The notes beneath the pieces were generated by a model. It did not search any database, was not told where the DNA came from, and worked only from the letters and a program-made list of their open reading frames with translations. From Spirosoma endophyticum (lineage in GTDB: Bacteria > Bacteroidota > Bacteroidia > Cytophagales > Spirosomataceae): a stretch of DNA of 61,197 nt. Shown here piece by piece: positions 1 to 9,113 of this stretch (positions are counted from its first letter, which is position 1; the number at the start of each line of letters is the position of its first letter). The stretch spans positions 1 through 61,197 of the forward strand of contig NZ_FOLQ01000025.1 in the NCBI RefSeq assembly GCF_900112365.1, read 5' to 3'. A program made the translations under genes and the position numbers.

Positions 1-2540
1 GCGTAGCTCATGAACTCCGCGCTGACCCCGAACCCGCCCACATACTGCCCGGCCGAGGCCTGGCTGCCGCTGCTGGGCGTCCGGTTACCACTGCCGCTCT
101 CGGCTTCCAGACAAATGACTTCGGTTGTGGAAGTACTGCCTTGCTGGGTCACGGTAATGGTCTGGGTGAGGCCACCGCCGGTAACGCTCAGGGTTGCCGA
201 CCGGGCGGAGCCGGAATTGGCCGCCGCCGTGAGGGTGAACGTACCGTTATTGCTACCACTGGCCGTGTTCACGCTCAGCCAGCTGGTGCCGTTGGTATTG
301 ACACTCCAGGCGACGTTGCTGGATACGGTAATGAGTTGACTACCCCCACTGGTGGAAGCAGACCAGTTTGCCGGACTCACCGACAGCGAATTCGTGATTC
401 CGGCTTGGGTGACAGTGATGGATTGAGTGGTCCCAGCTGGCCCGTTTATGGTCAGGGTGGCGGTCCGGTCGCTGGCCGTGTTGGCCGCCGCGGTCAGGGT
501 AAGCGTGGCTGAGCCATTGCCAGTAGTTGGACTCAGGGTTAACCAGGCGGGAACGGTGGTAATGCTCCAGGCCCCACTGGCGCTTAGGCTGGCCGTGGTC
601 GATCCCCCAGCAGACGGGGCTGACCAGGCGGCCGGACTGACGGAAAGATAATTATCAGTGGTCTCCCCGTATTTGTACAGGGTAGGAAATTGTCCTTTTA
701 GCTGTACATCACTAATGACTCCATTAGCATCTCTTACTTTGATGGTCTGGACTTTGTAGGCGGGGTTCCACATGTTATAGGCCATAATTATTTTACCACC
801 CGCCGTCGTATTGATAATATGGACTAGCGGATGTTTGGCCGTATAGGCAGAAGCGGGCAACAAGGCCGTCCCGGTGATCCAGGTGCTTCCTCCGTCCACA
901 CTGATGTCGGGTTTACTCCAGGTCTGACCAACCGTTTGCCGGTTTACCTCATTGGCTTTCCAAATACCCAAATACAGGTAATCGTCAACCCCGTAAAACT
1001 GACGAGCGTATACATCAGCCCCCGGATATTGGGTATTGCCATCCTCCTTAATCCAGTTGGACTTATCATCATTGCGGGTGTAATTATCCGAAAAATAACA
1101 AACCCCATCCCCAATGGTATTGGAATATAAGCCCGTAAATTCCTGTAAGGAACTGGACTGTTTGACCCATTGGCTTTGCCCACCGGTAAAGGTTATAGCG
1201 CCGCCCGTGGGTAGGGTGTGGGAAACCGTCGCAAAGTAGGGGGTCTCATGGAAGCCTTCAACGGTCAGTAAATGCTTCCATTCGGGAAATAGTTTTTTAT
1301 TAATTTCCAAATCCTGGATCCACGCATACATGTTGGTGGGACTCATATCCTGCGTATACGTTTGTAGACTGGCTATTTTCCAGTCGTCGGCGACACTGGT
1401 ATTATTGGCGATGACTTTTTGCCAATAGGCCGAAATGTAATTGAAGTTTACCAGGCTGTATCGATCGGTCGCACTGACATTGTATTTAGCATTCCATAAC
1501 CCAGCATCGGTGCCTCCCGAAGGATCATGAAAAAACCGATCGGTATAGTAAGGTTGAGAATGGTGCTGACCAAACAGCGTTGTGGATCCATTTTGGATAA
1601 CCCGGTCAAAAACATATTTATAATTGGTTAGCCCCTGGCTGTCAATATTGCCATTCCAAAACTCCCCATCTTGTAGCACGACCCCATAATTGCTTTTACT
1701 GCTTAGGTTAGTCCCGTAGGTATCCCAGGCTTGCTGGGTGGTCATGTGGTTGAATTGGTACCCCGCTATACAGCCTGCCTGCGGATAGGGTAAGGTTGAG
1801 TTACAGTTATTCCAATTCGTCGCCCACTCCCCATCATTAGCCGTTACGTACCGTTTACTAACCGGCAGATTGGGCATATTTTTAGCGTTCAAATAACTCA
1901 GCCCGTAACTCATCACGGTGTTATGGTCCGTGACACTTTTGGGTAACATGCCCGTGTGCAGGTTTATTTTACCATACTGCTCAATGGTTCCCGCCCCAAT
2001 GGGGGGAATAAGCCCTCCCTTGAAGGTTTGCACTTCCAGGCTATTTTTGTTCCAGTGGAACGTACTAGGTTTTATGATGTAATTCGGCGAATCCGTGTCA
2101 AACTTTTTGATGTGGTAAGGCACCTCGATAATATTGGTAAAGCCTTGCGGTGAACCATACAGACTCCAGTCGTTTGGGTTGGTGGTTGTACAGCCACAGT
2201 GGTAGGTAAAATCGCCCCCAAACTCATGGACGATGTTTTCAGGCCGTGAGGTCTGAAAGCCGTAATAATTCTGGTCCCCACTGTGATCTTCGTTGATCCA
2301 CCAGACTTTTTTTGCGTTGACCCCCCCGCACGGTAACTGGTCCCACAGCAGATCCGTTACAATATTCTGGTTCGAACCCGAAAATTGTAGTTTCGCGTGG
2401 TATCGATTGATGCTGCCGTCATTGTTATAAATAACATACCCATCTGGGTAAAAGGACCAGGAGGCATCCGTTCCGGCAACTTGGCTATACGCCAGGTTGC
2501 TTAATAAAAAAATAAACAGTGTGTAAACTATCTTTTTCAT
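1..2540 (-). CDS. Secreted BACON/CBM multidomain protein (3' end outside window)
   Basis: The frame is open from the ATG at 2540 down to the left edge, 846 codons without a stop. It starts with a signal peptide (MKKIVYTLFIFLLSNLAYSQ). About 600 residues of an aromatic-rich extracellular region follow that I cannot assign to a family. Two BACON-like Ig repeats come next (roughly plus positions 650-120), each with the pattern LSVSPA.W....G....I.VS...W...........TLT..AN....R.ATL....G...TI.VTQ. The frame then enters a CBM6/35-like start (CLEAESGSG...ASAGQYVGGFG). BACON domains are typical of Bacteroidota extracellular carbohydrate-active or mucin-binding proteins. A role in glycan binding or degradation at the cell surface is inferred; no catalytic residue could be named. 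The plus-strand ORFs at 10-651 are shadows of these repeats. Confidence 0.85.
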   Translation of the reverse strand, partial: MKKIVYTLFIFLLSNLAYSQVAGTDASWSFYPDGYVIYNNDGSINRYHAKLQFSGSNQNIVTDLLWDQLPCGGVNAKKVWWINEDHSGDQNYYGFQTSRPENIVHEFGGDFTYHCGCTTTNPNDWSLYGSPQGFTNIIEVPYHIKKFDTDSPNYIIKPSTFHWNKNSLEVQTFKGGLIPPIGAGTIEQYGKINLHTGMLPKSVTDHNTVMSYGLSYLNAKNMPNLPVSKRYVTANDGEWATNWNNCNSTLPYPQAGCIAGYQFNHMTTQQAWDTYGTNLSSKSNYGVVLQDGEFWNGNIDSQGLTNYKYVFDRVIQNGSTTLFGQHHSQPYYTDRFFHDPSGGTDAGLWNAKYNVSATDRYSLVNFNYISAYWQKVIANNTSVADDWKIASLQTYTQDMSPTNMYAWIQDLEINKKLFPEWKHLLTVEGFHETPYFATVSHTLPTGGAITFTGGQSQWVKQSSSLQEFTGLYSNTIGDGVCYFSDNYTRNDDKSNWIKEDGNTQYPGADVYARQFYGVDDYLYLGIWKANEVNRQTVGQTWSKPDISVDGGSTWITGTALLPASAYTAKHPLVHIINTTAGGKIIMAYNMWNPAYKVQTIKVRDANGVISDVQLKGQFPTLYKYGETTDNYLSVSPAAWSAPSAGGSTTASLSASGAWSITTVPAWLTLSPTTGNGSATLTLTAAANTASDRTATLTINGPAGTTQSITVTQAGITNSLSVSPANWSASTSGGSQLITVSSNVAWSVNTNGTSWLSVNTASGSNNGTFTLTAAANSGSARSATLSVTGGGLTQTITVTQQGSTSTTEVICLEAESGSGNRTPSSGSQASAGQYVGGFGVSAEFMSY

Positions 2541-2587
2541 AAAGTTAAAGGGTATTGTTTGCTTAATCTGTAATAACACTATTGGCT

Positions 2588-2619
2588 GGTAGATACTGGT
2601 CAGTTGACCAGTATCTACC
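2588..2619. promoter_or_regulatory. 15-bp-arm palindrome upstream of the BACON gene
   Basis: GGTAGATACTGGTCA at 2588-2602 is exactly repeated in inverse at 2605-2619, with a 2-bp centre. It ends 48 bp upstream of the secreted-protein ATG. A centre this small suits a dimeric regulator operator better than a hairpin terminator. The binding protein is unknown. Confidence 0.5.
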
Positions 2620-3700
2620 GCATCAAATCCTTACGCTTACTACTTGGTTGCGCATTATTCCGATGCCCAAATGAATTCGAAGCCATTCAGTTATCCGCTA
2701 CTATTGGCTTTCCCCTATTTACTTTGGCTAGAGGCATCGCTGGTGAAACAACAAAAATGGCTTTTAAGGTAGCGGGCTGGTTGTGTTAACCCGCTGAGCT
2801 GACAAGGAAAAATGCCGTGCTTTAACGAACGAATAAGCGCTTGGGGCGCGGGGAATAAGTGGTTAGCTTTCTCACTCCTATTTGTGTTGAGACGTGAAAA
2901 CAACGGCTGTATAATCAGCCATCAGACGTTGCATATTCACCTGATCCGATCATTTAAAGTGATCAGGCGCTACGAAGTCACAAAATCTAGACGTAATTGT
3001 TCGGGAGCTGTTAACTTATCATAGGCAAATGTTGTCAGAAGGTGATAAATCGGCGAAAAGGTATGCATTAATTTATATTTTAGCTCCTTATAGTAATAAT
3101 TTAATATACATTAAATTAGGATTAATAAAGTCGGTATTAATCCGAGTAAAATTTCTTACATTAAGAAGTATATAATAAGGTGTGAAAAGTGATAGGTACT
3201 GTGCCGGCGCATAGTCCATGAAGACTTCGGCTGTAAATCACTCTATAAGGTGTTATAGTAAGATGGGCTTTAAACTGGAAGCCGGCGGATTGAAAACCCG
3301 CAATGCATGAGCGTATGCGACTGAACGAGTAGACAGATATTTACAAAACCAGTGTCTCAAGAAACGCTCTTTTTCTTGAGATGAAATAAGTTAGTAGTAC
3401 AAACTAAAACCCTAGTTTGAAGCCGATAATTTTCGCCCGTTTGTAAGAAATACCCCATAACGGGTTTATGCTGTCTATTAGTAGCTGGGTTTATCGGGTA
3501 TCATCTGCTGCATTTACCCTGGCAGCAATCAATAAGTCTAACCTTAACGCCCCGTCCCGAAGAATTTTTCGCTCCCTATAGTGGTGCAAATGATGATTCA
3601 ACGAATCTGCCAAGCTAAAACCTTCCACCGTCCTTAATTAACCTATCGATCATTTTCAGCTTGAAATTTAGAGCCTGTTTCGATTTGCCCAATTTTTCAT
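2620..3700. other. Gene-poor intergenic region with one strong hairpin
   Basis: I see no convincing coding frame in about 1.1 kb. An inverted repeat, TCTCAAGAAA (3355-3364) / TTTCTTGAGA (3372-3381), can form a 10-bp stem. Just before it, 3201-3250 carries a GC-richer stretch (GTGCCGGCGC ... ACTTCGGCTGTAAA) that loosely resembles the conserved V3-side loop of small-subunit rRNA. This may be a structured RNA or chance. Short ORFs at 2604-3024 have no family-like features. Confidence 0.4.
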
Positions 3701-4267
3701 ATGATTAATCACCCTTTAACTAATTATATCTCCATGGATATTTTTCGTATTAATGAAAAAATTGATCGTTTGACAACAAATCTGGAACAAACCTACCCAT
3801 TATTTACAGACCTAACCCAGCCGATCGCACGAATTGCATTAATAATTCTGCCAATTGCAGTTGCCGTTCTTTATAGCAAATTATTTTCCATAGGTTGGTC
3901 GTTAATCGAGCCACTTCATTTGTTTGTTCCAGGGAGTGAAACCGAGTACTCACTTGGATACCTTTTGCTTTTTGTGCCACTCATGTGCCTAGTATCTATT
4001 TCACTAATTTTATCATCCTGCTGGGCGATTCGCAATCTTAATTTGACAGATAAAAATTCAGTAATTGACCTGATAAGTGCTTTAATTATCCTAATGATTT
4101 TAGGCTGGTGTTTACCCACGATAAACTCCGAAACGCTAAAAGTTTTATCCGTCATAACAGCGGACCGAGCAACAGTACTGAGCGCGGTATATTATATTTC
4201 GGTAGCCCTAACCTTCGCTTTTTGTCACTGGCCACGCCAGTTACAGGGAAGTAAATCATTTGTATAA
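3701..4267 (+). CDS. Hypothetical integral membrane protein
   Basis: This is a 188-residue protein with four hydrophobic segments: about 43-62 (IARIALIILPIAVAVLY), 85-108 (LGYLLLFVPLMCLVSISLIL), 122-140 (VIDLISALIILMILGW) and 160-178. Its N-terminus is hydrophilic. An internal Met at residue 12 is an alternative start. I recognise no family. A rho-independent-like terminator follows directly. It is monocistronic, with no functional partner next to it. Confidence 0.6.
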   Translation: MINHPLTNYISMDIFRINEKIDRLTTNLEQTYPLFTDLTQPIARIALIILPIAVAVLYSKLFSIGWSLIEPLHLFVPGSETEYSLGYLLLFVPLMCLVSISLILSSCWAIRNLNLTDKNSVIDLISALIILMILGWCLPTINSETLKVLSVITADRATVLSAVYYISVALTFAFCHWPRQLQGSKSFV

Positions 4268-4290
4268 GTTAAATACTGAAAAACCATACC

Positions 4291-4345
4291 AAAACCGGGA
4301 AAGGTTTGCCTTCGCAGTCGGGATGGTACTTTTTCCGGTTTTATT
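4291..4345 (+). terminator. Terminator after the membrane protein
   Basis: AAAACCGGGAAA at 4291-4302 pairs with TTTTTCCGGTTTT at 4330-4342, around a loop of about 27 nt, and is followed by a T-rich stretch. The stem is nearly symmetric, so it may act on both strands between converging genes. Confidence 0.55.
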
Positions 4346-4437
4346 TTCAACGTAGAATTTATTATTGACCTAACCAAGAAACGGCGAACTAGGAAAATCG
4401 CTATAAAGTGATAAAAATATTGAAAGCTTTTCTTCTC

Positions 4438-5247
4438 CTACTCGATAAAGTATTCGTTAATAATGGCTACCGACTTATCGTACAGTTCCTCATATTTTTC
4501 TGGTGAGTTTGCCTTTAGCTTTTGATTAACAGTAACATGTTCCTCTTCGCTTACTTCATAGGCTATCACTCCGAATCTTTGTGCAATATTTTCTACCGTG
4601 TCCTTTCCCCAAATGTCAACCGCGTTACCAGTATTGTCCAAAACAAAGCTATGGACATACCCAAGTTGACTTCCACCGAATAAAGGACTGTATATTTTAG
4701 CTATTAAGGCCACTGGTTTGAAATTTCTTAAATAACCTAGAGCCGTTGCAAAAGGATTACAGCTTCTAAAGGTAAAATCAGCGGCAATATGTGCAGGAAC
4801 GTTTGGTGCTTGCCGCTTCGGAATTTTCGCTAAAAAATCTTTATTAGCCATAATTAGTTTTTGGGCTGTATGTATCCTGGATTCATCGGGCTTTACTCTT
4901 AGTGGCAATTTAAACAATTCGCTTTCACTATAAAATCTTGTTACAAGAACGCCTTGGTTTGCTCCTCGTTTCTGAGCTATGGGTTGAATAATATTCTTTA
5001 TATAAACGGTAAGCGATTGCTTGCCTTTGAAATCATATATTTGACTGGAGTTATTGCCAATATAGACACGCAAAGACTTCATGTTTTCAACGACTTCCTT
5101 ATCGTTAGTAGGCGACCACCAGTCAACATGTAGCAACCAGCCCGTAATTCTGCGTAAGGCAATCGCGAAATTTACCCCGTCGCTTGTCTCCCAATCTCGA
5201 AGGATGTACTCAGGGAACTGTGTAATTTTTTTTACTTGTTTTGCCAT
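4438..5247 (-). CDS. Hypothetical protein, possible papain-like C/H/D arrangement
   Basis: The protein has 269 residues, no signal peptide and no membrane segment. The C-terminal half holds RSCNPFATALGYL, then YVHSFVLDNTGNAVDIWG, then a helical tail. The Cys-helix / His-strand / D-x-x-G-x-x-x-D spacing resembles papain-like or transglutaminase-like folds seen in secreted enzymes and toxins; this is inference from pattern only. A short palindrome (ATCAT-TTG-ATGAT, 5272-5284) lies about 25 bp upstream of the ATG and could be an operator. No neighbour suggests an immunity partner. Confidence 0.55.
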   Translation of the reverse strand: MAKQVKKITQFPEYILRDWETSDGVNFAIALRRITGWLLHVDWWSPTNDKEVVENMKSLRVYIGNNSSQIYDFKGKQSLTVYIKNIIQPIAQKRGANQGVLVTRFYSESELFKLPLRVKPDESRIHTAQKLIMANKDFLAKIPKRQAPNVPAHIAADFTFRSCNPFATALGYLRNFKPVALIAKIYSPLFGGSQLGYVHSFVLDNTGNAVDIWGKDTVENIAQRFGVIAYEVSEEEHVTVNQKLKANSPEKYEELYDKSVAIINEYFIE

Positions 5248-5438
5248 TGACGATTAGGGCTATTTTGTAGCATCATTTGATGATACAATACCTGAATAAA
5301 TGGTAGGAATCTATACACACTATATAGCGAATTAGGTTTGTCATCTTACGGCAATAAGTCACACATTTTTTTGCTAATGAGGTGGACTGCAGGATTTCTT
5401 TTACTCAGAGTTATATCACTTGGGGTGTGTCTCAACGC

Positions 5439-5521
5439 TTAAAAACAAATTGCCTTATCACTCAATAAGGTAGCTGGAACAACACATTTAAAGTGAAAAA
5501 ACTGATCTCCTTTCATCTTTA
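5439..5521 (-). pseudogene. C-terminal fragment of the IS-interrupted ParB-like gene
   Basis: Reading on from the 6384-6813 fragment across the 3-bp target duplication restores an open frame: FLKMKGDQFFHFKCVVPATLL and on to a TAA at 5439-5441. The frame match across the removed element is exact, so this is the displaced 3' end of the gene whose 5' part lies right of the IS. It has no start of its own. Confidence 0.75.
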
Positions 5522-6383
5522 GAAGGTGTTGGGGAATTATGTTTGGCAAACGAGCTAAATCCGTTGTAGCATGATCTGAATGTTAGCCAAATACAGCCAA
5601 CTTACCGAAGAAGATAACGTGTATTCATAATCTTTGACGATCCGTCGAAAGAAATTCGTCAAAGCGATGCTTCGTTCAACGACCCAGCGCTTGGCTACGG
5701 GCACAAACCCTCGGGCTGATTCAGGTCGTGAAGCTTTCTCGAAGTCAATACTCCACTCGCCTAATGATTTGGCAAAAACGCCATTATAAGCTTGATCACC
5801 TAACACTTTTTCCAGCCGATCGCCGGCTGCCCAGAGTATATCCCTAATTAAAGGAACTGCCGCCGACCCATCACTGTCTCCAGCCGCGTGAACCTGAGCG
5901 GCCCATAAGCGGCCTTGGGTATCAACAATCAGTTGGCGTTTGCGGCCATTGACTCGCTTATAGACATCGAGTCCTCGATATTCGCAGATCATTGGACTCA
6001 ACTTAACACTCTGTGAGTCAATGCATAGAAGAGATGGATATTCTTCTTTGCCAACTCGTCGACGGTCCATTTTATTGAGAGCCAGATTAATTCTCTCAAA
6101 GGTTCCATCAGATTTCCACTGATCAAAATAATAATAAACTGCCTGCCAGTGAGGCCAGGGGCCGGTCATATTCCGCCATTGAGTACCTGAGCGTAGTAAC
6201 CAAAGAATGGCATTGACAATCTGGCGTAAATCATATTGTCGTTTGCGCTTTAGGTTTAAAAAGGGCGAAATTGCAGCCCACTGAGAGTCGGTCAGAACAC
6301 TAAACTGTTTGGTCACATTCTTGTTGCTTGGTCGCTACAAAAGTGACACGACTCTCAGCTTTTCTCAAATCCCCAACACGCTC
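5522..6383 (-). mobile_element. Complete IS5-family insertion sequence (862 bp)
   Basis: Imperfect terminal inverted repeats mark the ends: GAAGGTGTTGGGGAATT at 5522 and the complement of AAATCCCCAACACGCTC ending at 6383. Directly repeated TTA trinucleotides flank it (5519-5521 and 6384-6386), the TNA-type target duplication known for several IS5 subgroups. It holds one transposase gene. The insertion split a ParB-like gene. Confidence 0.85.
5555..6316 (-). CDS. IS5-family DDE transposase
   Basis: This 253-residue transposase has an N-terminal DUF4096-like region (LTDSQWAAISPFL, LRSGTQWRNM) and a DDE_Tnp_1 core. Catalytic residues visible are D100 (CIDSQSVK), D174 (LGDQAYNG) and E214 (RWVVERS). 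The reading frame is intact, with no programmed frameshift, so the element is probably still active. It lies entirely between the terminal repeats. GC content and codon use look similar to the surrounding backbone. Confidence 0.93.
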   Translation of the reverse strand: MTKQFSVLTDSQWAAISPFLNLKRKRQYDLRQIVNAILWLLRSGTQWRNMTGPWPHWQAVYYYFDQWKSDGTFERINLALNKMDRRRVGKEEYPSLLCIDSQSVKLSPMICEYRGLDVYKRVNGRKRQLIVDTQGRLWAAQVHAAGDSDGSAAVPLIRDILWAAGDRLEKVLGDQAYNGVFAKSLGEWSIDFEKASRPESARGFVPVAKRWVVERSIALTNFFRRIVKDYEYTLSSSVSWLYLANIQIMLQRI

Positions 6384-6813
6384 TTAGAAACGTGATTCGA
6401 TGATGACCCTCACCAATGAAGTAAAAGTTTTGACCTGAAAGTGATACTCGATACAGAAAAAAATTACCTGAACCGGGCTGATTCTGTTCAGCGATAGCCT
6501 CGTAAAGTTTGGCGAACGGGTCTTTCAGATGGTTTTTACTTTTGCCTTCGGCCATGGCCCAAAACCAATCTAACCAGTTCACCGACCAAGGATGAGTGTA
6601 TTTAGATGGGTCATACCCTCCATCTGTGACGCCAATAATGCGGTTTAGTTCTACGGTCTCTTCGATTTCTTTATCATTCTCTTGGCGTACTTCTTTCAAC
6701 TCGAGAAAATAACAGGTGTCATACAACCAGGGGGCTATTGCTTGATTGGGGAAAACTTTGTTAAAAACCCGTTCTCCTCGGGTGTTATCCCGATCGACAT
6801 TTTGAATAGGCAT
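6355..6813 (-). pseudogene. ParB/sulfiredoxin-like protein, 3' end replaced by IS
   Basis: The present ORF encodes 152 residues, but the last seven (RACWGFEKS region) come from the IS end. The native part ends GQNFYFIGEGHHRITFL, and its continuation (KMKGDQFFHFK...) is at 5439-5521. The G-E-G-H-H-R-x-x-x-L-K motif resembles the ParB N-terminal/Srx fold (GxHR motif). A conserved-looking W-rich region (HPWSVNWLDWFW) precedes it. The uninterrupted protein would be about 170 residues. It sits between an IS and an integrase, so it was probably cargo of an integrating element. The function is unknown, and the fragment may still be translated. Confidence 0.7.
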
Positions 6814-6850
6814 CTCTACGTGCGGTTAAGGATGATAATCACAGCTTAAA

Positions 6851-7840
6851 TTAAAGGTCTAATTCCGTCGACCCATTCTGATGAATGACATCCCGCCGTC
6901 GATCGTAGCGGTCAAGCATGGCTGTGGTGCGATGCTTGGTTTGATTTTGAATCTTTCGATTATCGACGCCGGCATCTTTTAGTATGGTCACGAAGGAGGC
7001 CCGTAAGGAGTGTGCCGTATAATTTTTACCTTCTTTGGTAAACATCCGCTTGGTTAATAAATTTACGTAATCATCGGACAATCGCTCAAGTGTCAGCCTT
7101 TCCCCTTTGCGAATACGCACAAACAGGGGCCCCTGAGTACGGTCAATGATTGCCAACCAGTCCTGAACGGTAGCCAGAGGACAGTAGGCAGCCTGACGGG
7201 CCTTGGCCACGTATTTTTCTTCTTCTTCTCCCGTCTGATTCGTTTTAGAGCCGTTGATCTGGATAAGGATACCGCCTGGTTTTAGGTTTAGGTCCTCAAT
7301 ATTTAAAGCTACCAGTTCGCTACGACGAAAAGCACCGGTAAAGCCCAATAGTAAAATCAATCGGTCCCGAATGCCGGTAGGTGTGGGGGGCAAACCCTGG
7401 ATAGCCTGGCGAAATTCCTCGATGGTAAAATCAGGGGCTTCTTTCTGGCGAACACTCATTTTTTTCTTTACCCCCTTCATGAACACTTTAAACTGTTCAT
7501 GCGTGGTCGGTGAATCATGCTCGTTGATTCGATGATATTTAGCGATGCTGGCCAGCCGGCGTTGAATGGTGAAAAAGCCTTTTGACTCCGCCAAGTCGGT
7601 CACATATTCAGCCAGCGCCTGGGGTATCGCGGGAAGTGAAGGGTACTCCTTTTGGGTGAACCAATCAACGTAATGGGCCAAATCTGACAGATAGGCCTTC
7701 TGTGAATTGATTGACCCATAGAGACCAGCGTGATAAAATTCCCGGGCCTTCTGTTTTTGATCAGGCAGCTCAGCCCCTTCCGCTGGGATAGGTAAATGGG
7801 GAGGGGTTGGGGACAGGTCAAATTCCATAGATGTTGTCAC
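6851..7840 (-). CDS. Tyrosine recombinase/integrase
   Basis: The 329-residue protein has an N-terminal SAM-like core-binding domain (about 30-130) and a C-terminal catalytic domain. The full catalytic set is visible: R173 (GAFRRSEL), K199 (NGSKTNQ), H277-x-x-R280 (HSLRAS), H303 (TKHRT) and nucleophile Y312 (LDRYDR). It resembles XerC/D-like and plasmid-borne integrases that resolve multimers or move cassettes. The stop at 6851 is 38 bp from the ParB-like start at 6813, so the two may be co-transcribed. No attachment site was identified. Confidence 0.93.
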   Translation of the reverse strand: MTTSMEFDLSPTPPHLPIPAEGAELPDQKQKAREFYHAGLYGSINSQKAYLSDLAHYVDWFTQKEYPSLPAIPQALAEYVTDLAESKGFFTIQRRLASIAKYHRINEHDSPTTHEQFKVFMKGVKKKMSVRQKEAPDFTIEEFRQAIQGLPPTPTGIRDRLILLLGFTGAFRRSELVALNIEDLNLKPGGILIQINGSKTNQTGEEEEKYVAKARQAAYCPLATVQDWLAIIDRTQGPLFVRIRKGERLTLERLSDDYVNLLTKRMFTKEGKNYTAHSLRASFVTILKDAGVDNRKIQNQTKHRTTAMLDRYDRRRDVIHQNGSTELDL

Positions 7841-7911
7841 TCTGTATCAGGTTAGGCAGCCCAAACGCTTAGCCGGGCTACTGAACGATTAGATCCATTT
7901 AATGGAACAGA

Positions 7912-8673
7912 TTAATAGCCATCGGTCGATACTAATTTAGTCAGTTGTCCAAACATAAATGCGTCAAACGGCCGGATTGATTTTGAGCGAAACGCTAAAT
8001 CTAACGCTCCCAGATACGACAACCGATCTTCGACGAAAACCACACTTTGCGGTTGACGACGATAGAGTTGAACATAGTTCATCAGGAGCCGGGCCACCCG
8101 GCCATTGCCCTCCGCAAAGGGATGGATACGAATCAATTCATAGTGCAGTCTAAAAGATGTTTCATACAGTTGCCGCAGGGTTTGCTTCCCCTGAAGACTC
8201 GTATTCGTCTGTTTTATCACCTCAAGCAAAGCCTTCTGTACTTTATGCGGCCGTTCATACGAACCACTGGTTCCCATGACCTCGTAGGTTCGCCATTCGC
8301 CCAGGCGCGAATCAACTGACTGCAGTAGTTGTGGTGTAAGGCCACCCGTATGGTGCATCACGCACGCGCCAAGTCGTTGCACATCAAGGAGCGACAGGGG
8401 TTGCTGATTGATAGCCCACCCGGCAATCAAGTCCTGTCCCTGTTGGTAATCGATGACCATCAACTGGGATGAGGTGAGGACTGAGTTGATCTCGTGCGTA
8501 TCCAGCAGGGAAGCGATTTGGGCCGGGACTAACCCAGATCCGTCCAGGGCTGTCGAGTAATAGAGCTGGGCGAGGGTCTGTTCTCGAGCAAACGCATCGG
8601 ACTCCGCTAGCTTGAGCAGGTAGCGGCTTATTAAATCCGGCAACCTGACGGATTCCGTTTGCGGGCTATTCAT
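7912..8673 (-). CDS. Fic-domain protein (probable AMPylator/toxin)
   Basis: This 253-residue protein carries the canonical Fic active site HPFAEGNGRVAR at residues 184-194, including catalytic H184 and the anion-binding GNGR loop. It therefore belongs to the family that transfers AMP or a related group to hydroxyl side chains of target proteins. Near the N-terminus, S40-T-A-L-D-G45 occupies the place of the inhibitory helix motif (S/T)xxxE(G/N) of class II Fic proteins, but with Asp for Glu, so self-inhibition may be weakened. A small antitoxin-like gene lies 48 bp upstream on the same strand. The target is unknown. Confidence 0.9.
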   Translation of the reverse strand: MNSPQTESVRLPDLISRYLLKLAESDAFAREQTLAQLYYSTALDGSGLVPAQIASLLDTHEINSVLTSSQLMVIDYQQGQDLIAGWAINQQPLSLLDVQRLGACVMHHTGGLTPQLLQSVDSRLGEWRTYEVMGTSGSYERPHKVQKALLEVIKQTNTSLQGKQTLRQLYETSFRLHYELIRIHPFAEGNGRVARLLMNYVQLYRRQPQSVVFVEDRLSYLGALDLAFRSKSIRPFDAFMFGQLTKLVSTDGY

Positions 8674-8721
8674 GTACGTTATTTGGGTTTGCCGATCTAG
8701 CTTCCTGGCTTTGCCCCCTTA

Positions 8722-8919
8722 TTATAAAGGAGTCGTTTTGCCTTCTTTAATCTCCTGCTTTAGTTCATTCAGGAGAGGATCTAAGCGACCCGACTCCAGA
8801 TCAGCTTCGATTTCCTTATCCCACCTGTCAAAATCATGTTCGGTGATCCATTCGGTGAGTGCCTTATACTCGGCATCTGGCAGGTTGGCAATTGCTAATT
8901 TAATTTGGTCAAGGTCCAT
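8722..8919 (-). CDS. Small antitoxin-like protein upstream of fic
   Basis: This 65-residue acidic protein ends in LDPLLNELKQEIKEGKTTPL. The pattern (D..SGRLD.L..E....-..GKT.PL) is typical of short antitoxins or stabilisers normally encoded before a RelE/ParE-type toxin. Here no RelE-type ORF follows; the next gene is fic. Either fic replaced the usual toxin or the toxin was lost. It starts MDLDQIKLAIANLPDAEY, a common start in this small family. The assignment rests on recalled pattern. Confidence 0.65.
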   Translation of the reverse strand: MDLDQIKLAIANLPDAEYKALTEWITEHDFDRWDKEIEADLESGRLDPLLNELKQEIKEGKTTPL

Positions 8920-9113
8920 GCTATACTATTGGGTTGATTCGAGCGGTAAACACAAGCTTTTCTGATTCACGCATATTTAATCCTTGCCTAATCGAAAATA
9001 TGGCTATTCAGTAGTACTGTCAATTTGCGGCAATAAGCGCGCAACTAATGCGACAATTAAAATGCAAATTGACACCAGGTGTTCAAATATACCGGCAATA
9101 TAACAAACAAATG

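Noticed and set aside
10..651. Three overlapping plus-strand ORFs at the left edge
   Set aside because: They are antisense to BACON repeats of the secreted protein, whose minus-strand frame is open through the whole region.
3181..3381. Group II intron or its domain V
   Set aside because: A few GAGCGTATGCGAC-type bases resemble intron RNA, but no 5' GUGYG end, no domain V hairpin and no reverse transcriptase are present.
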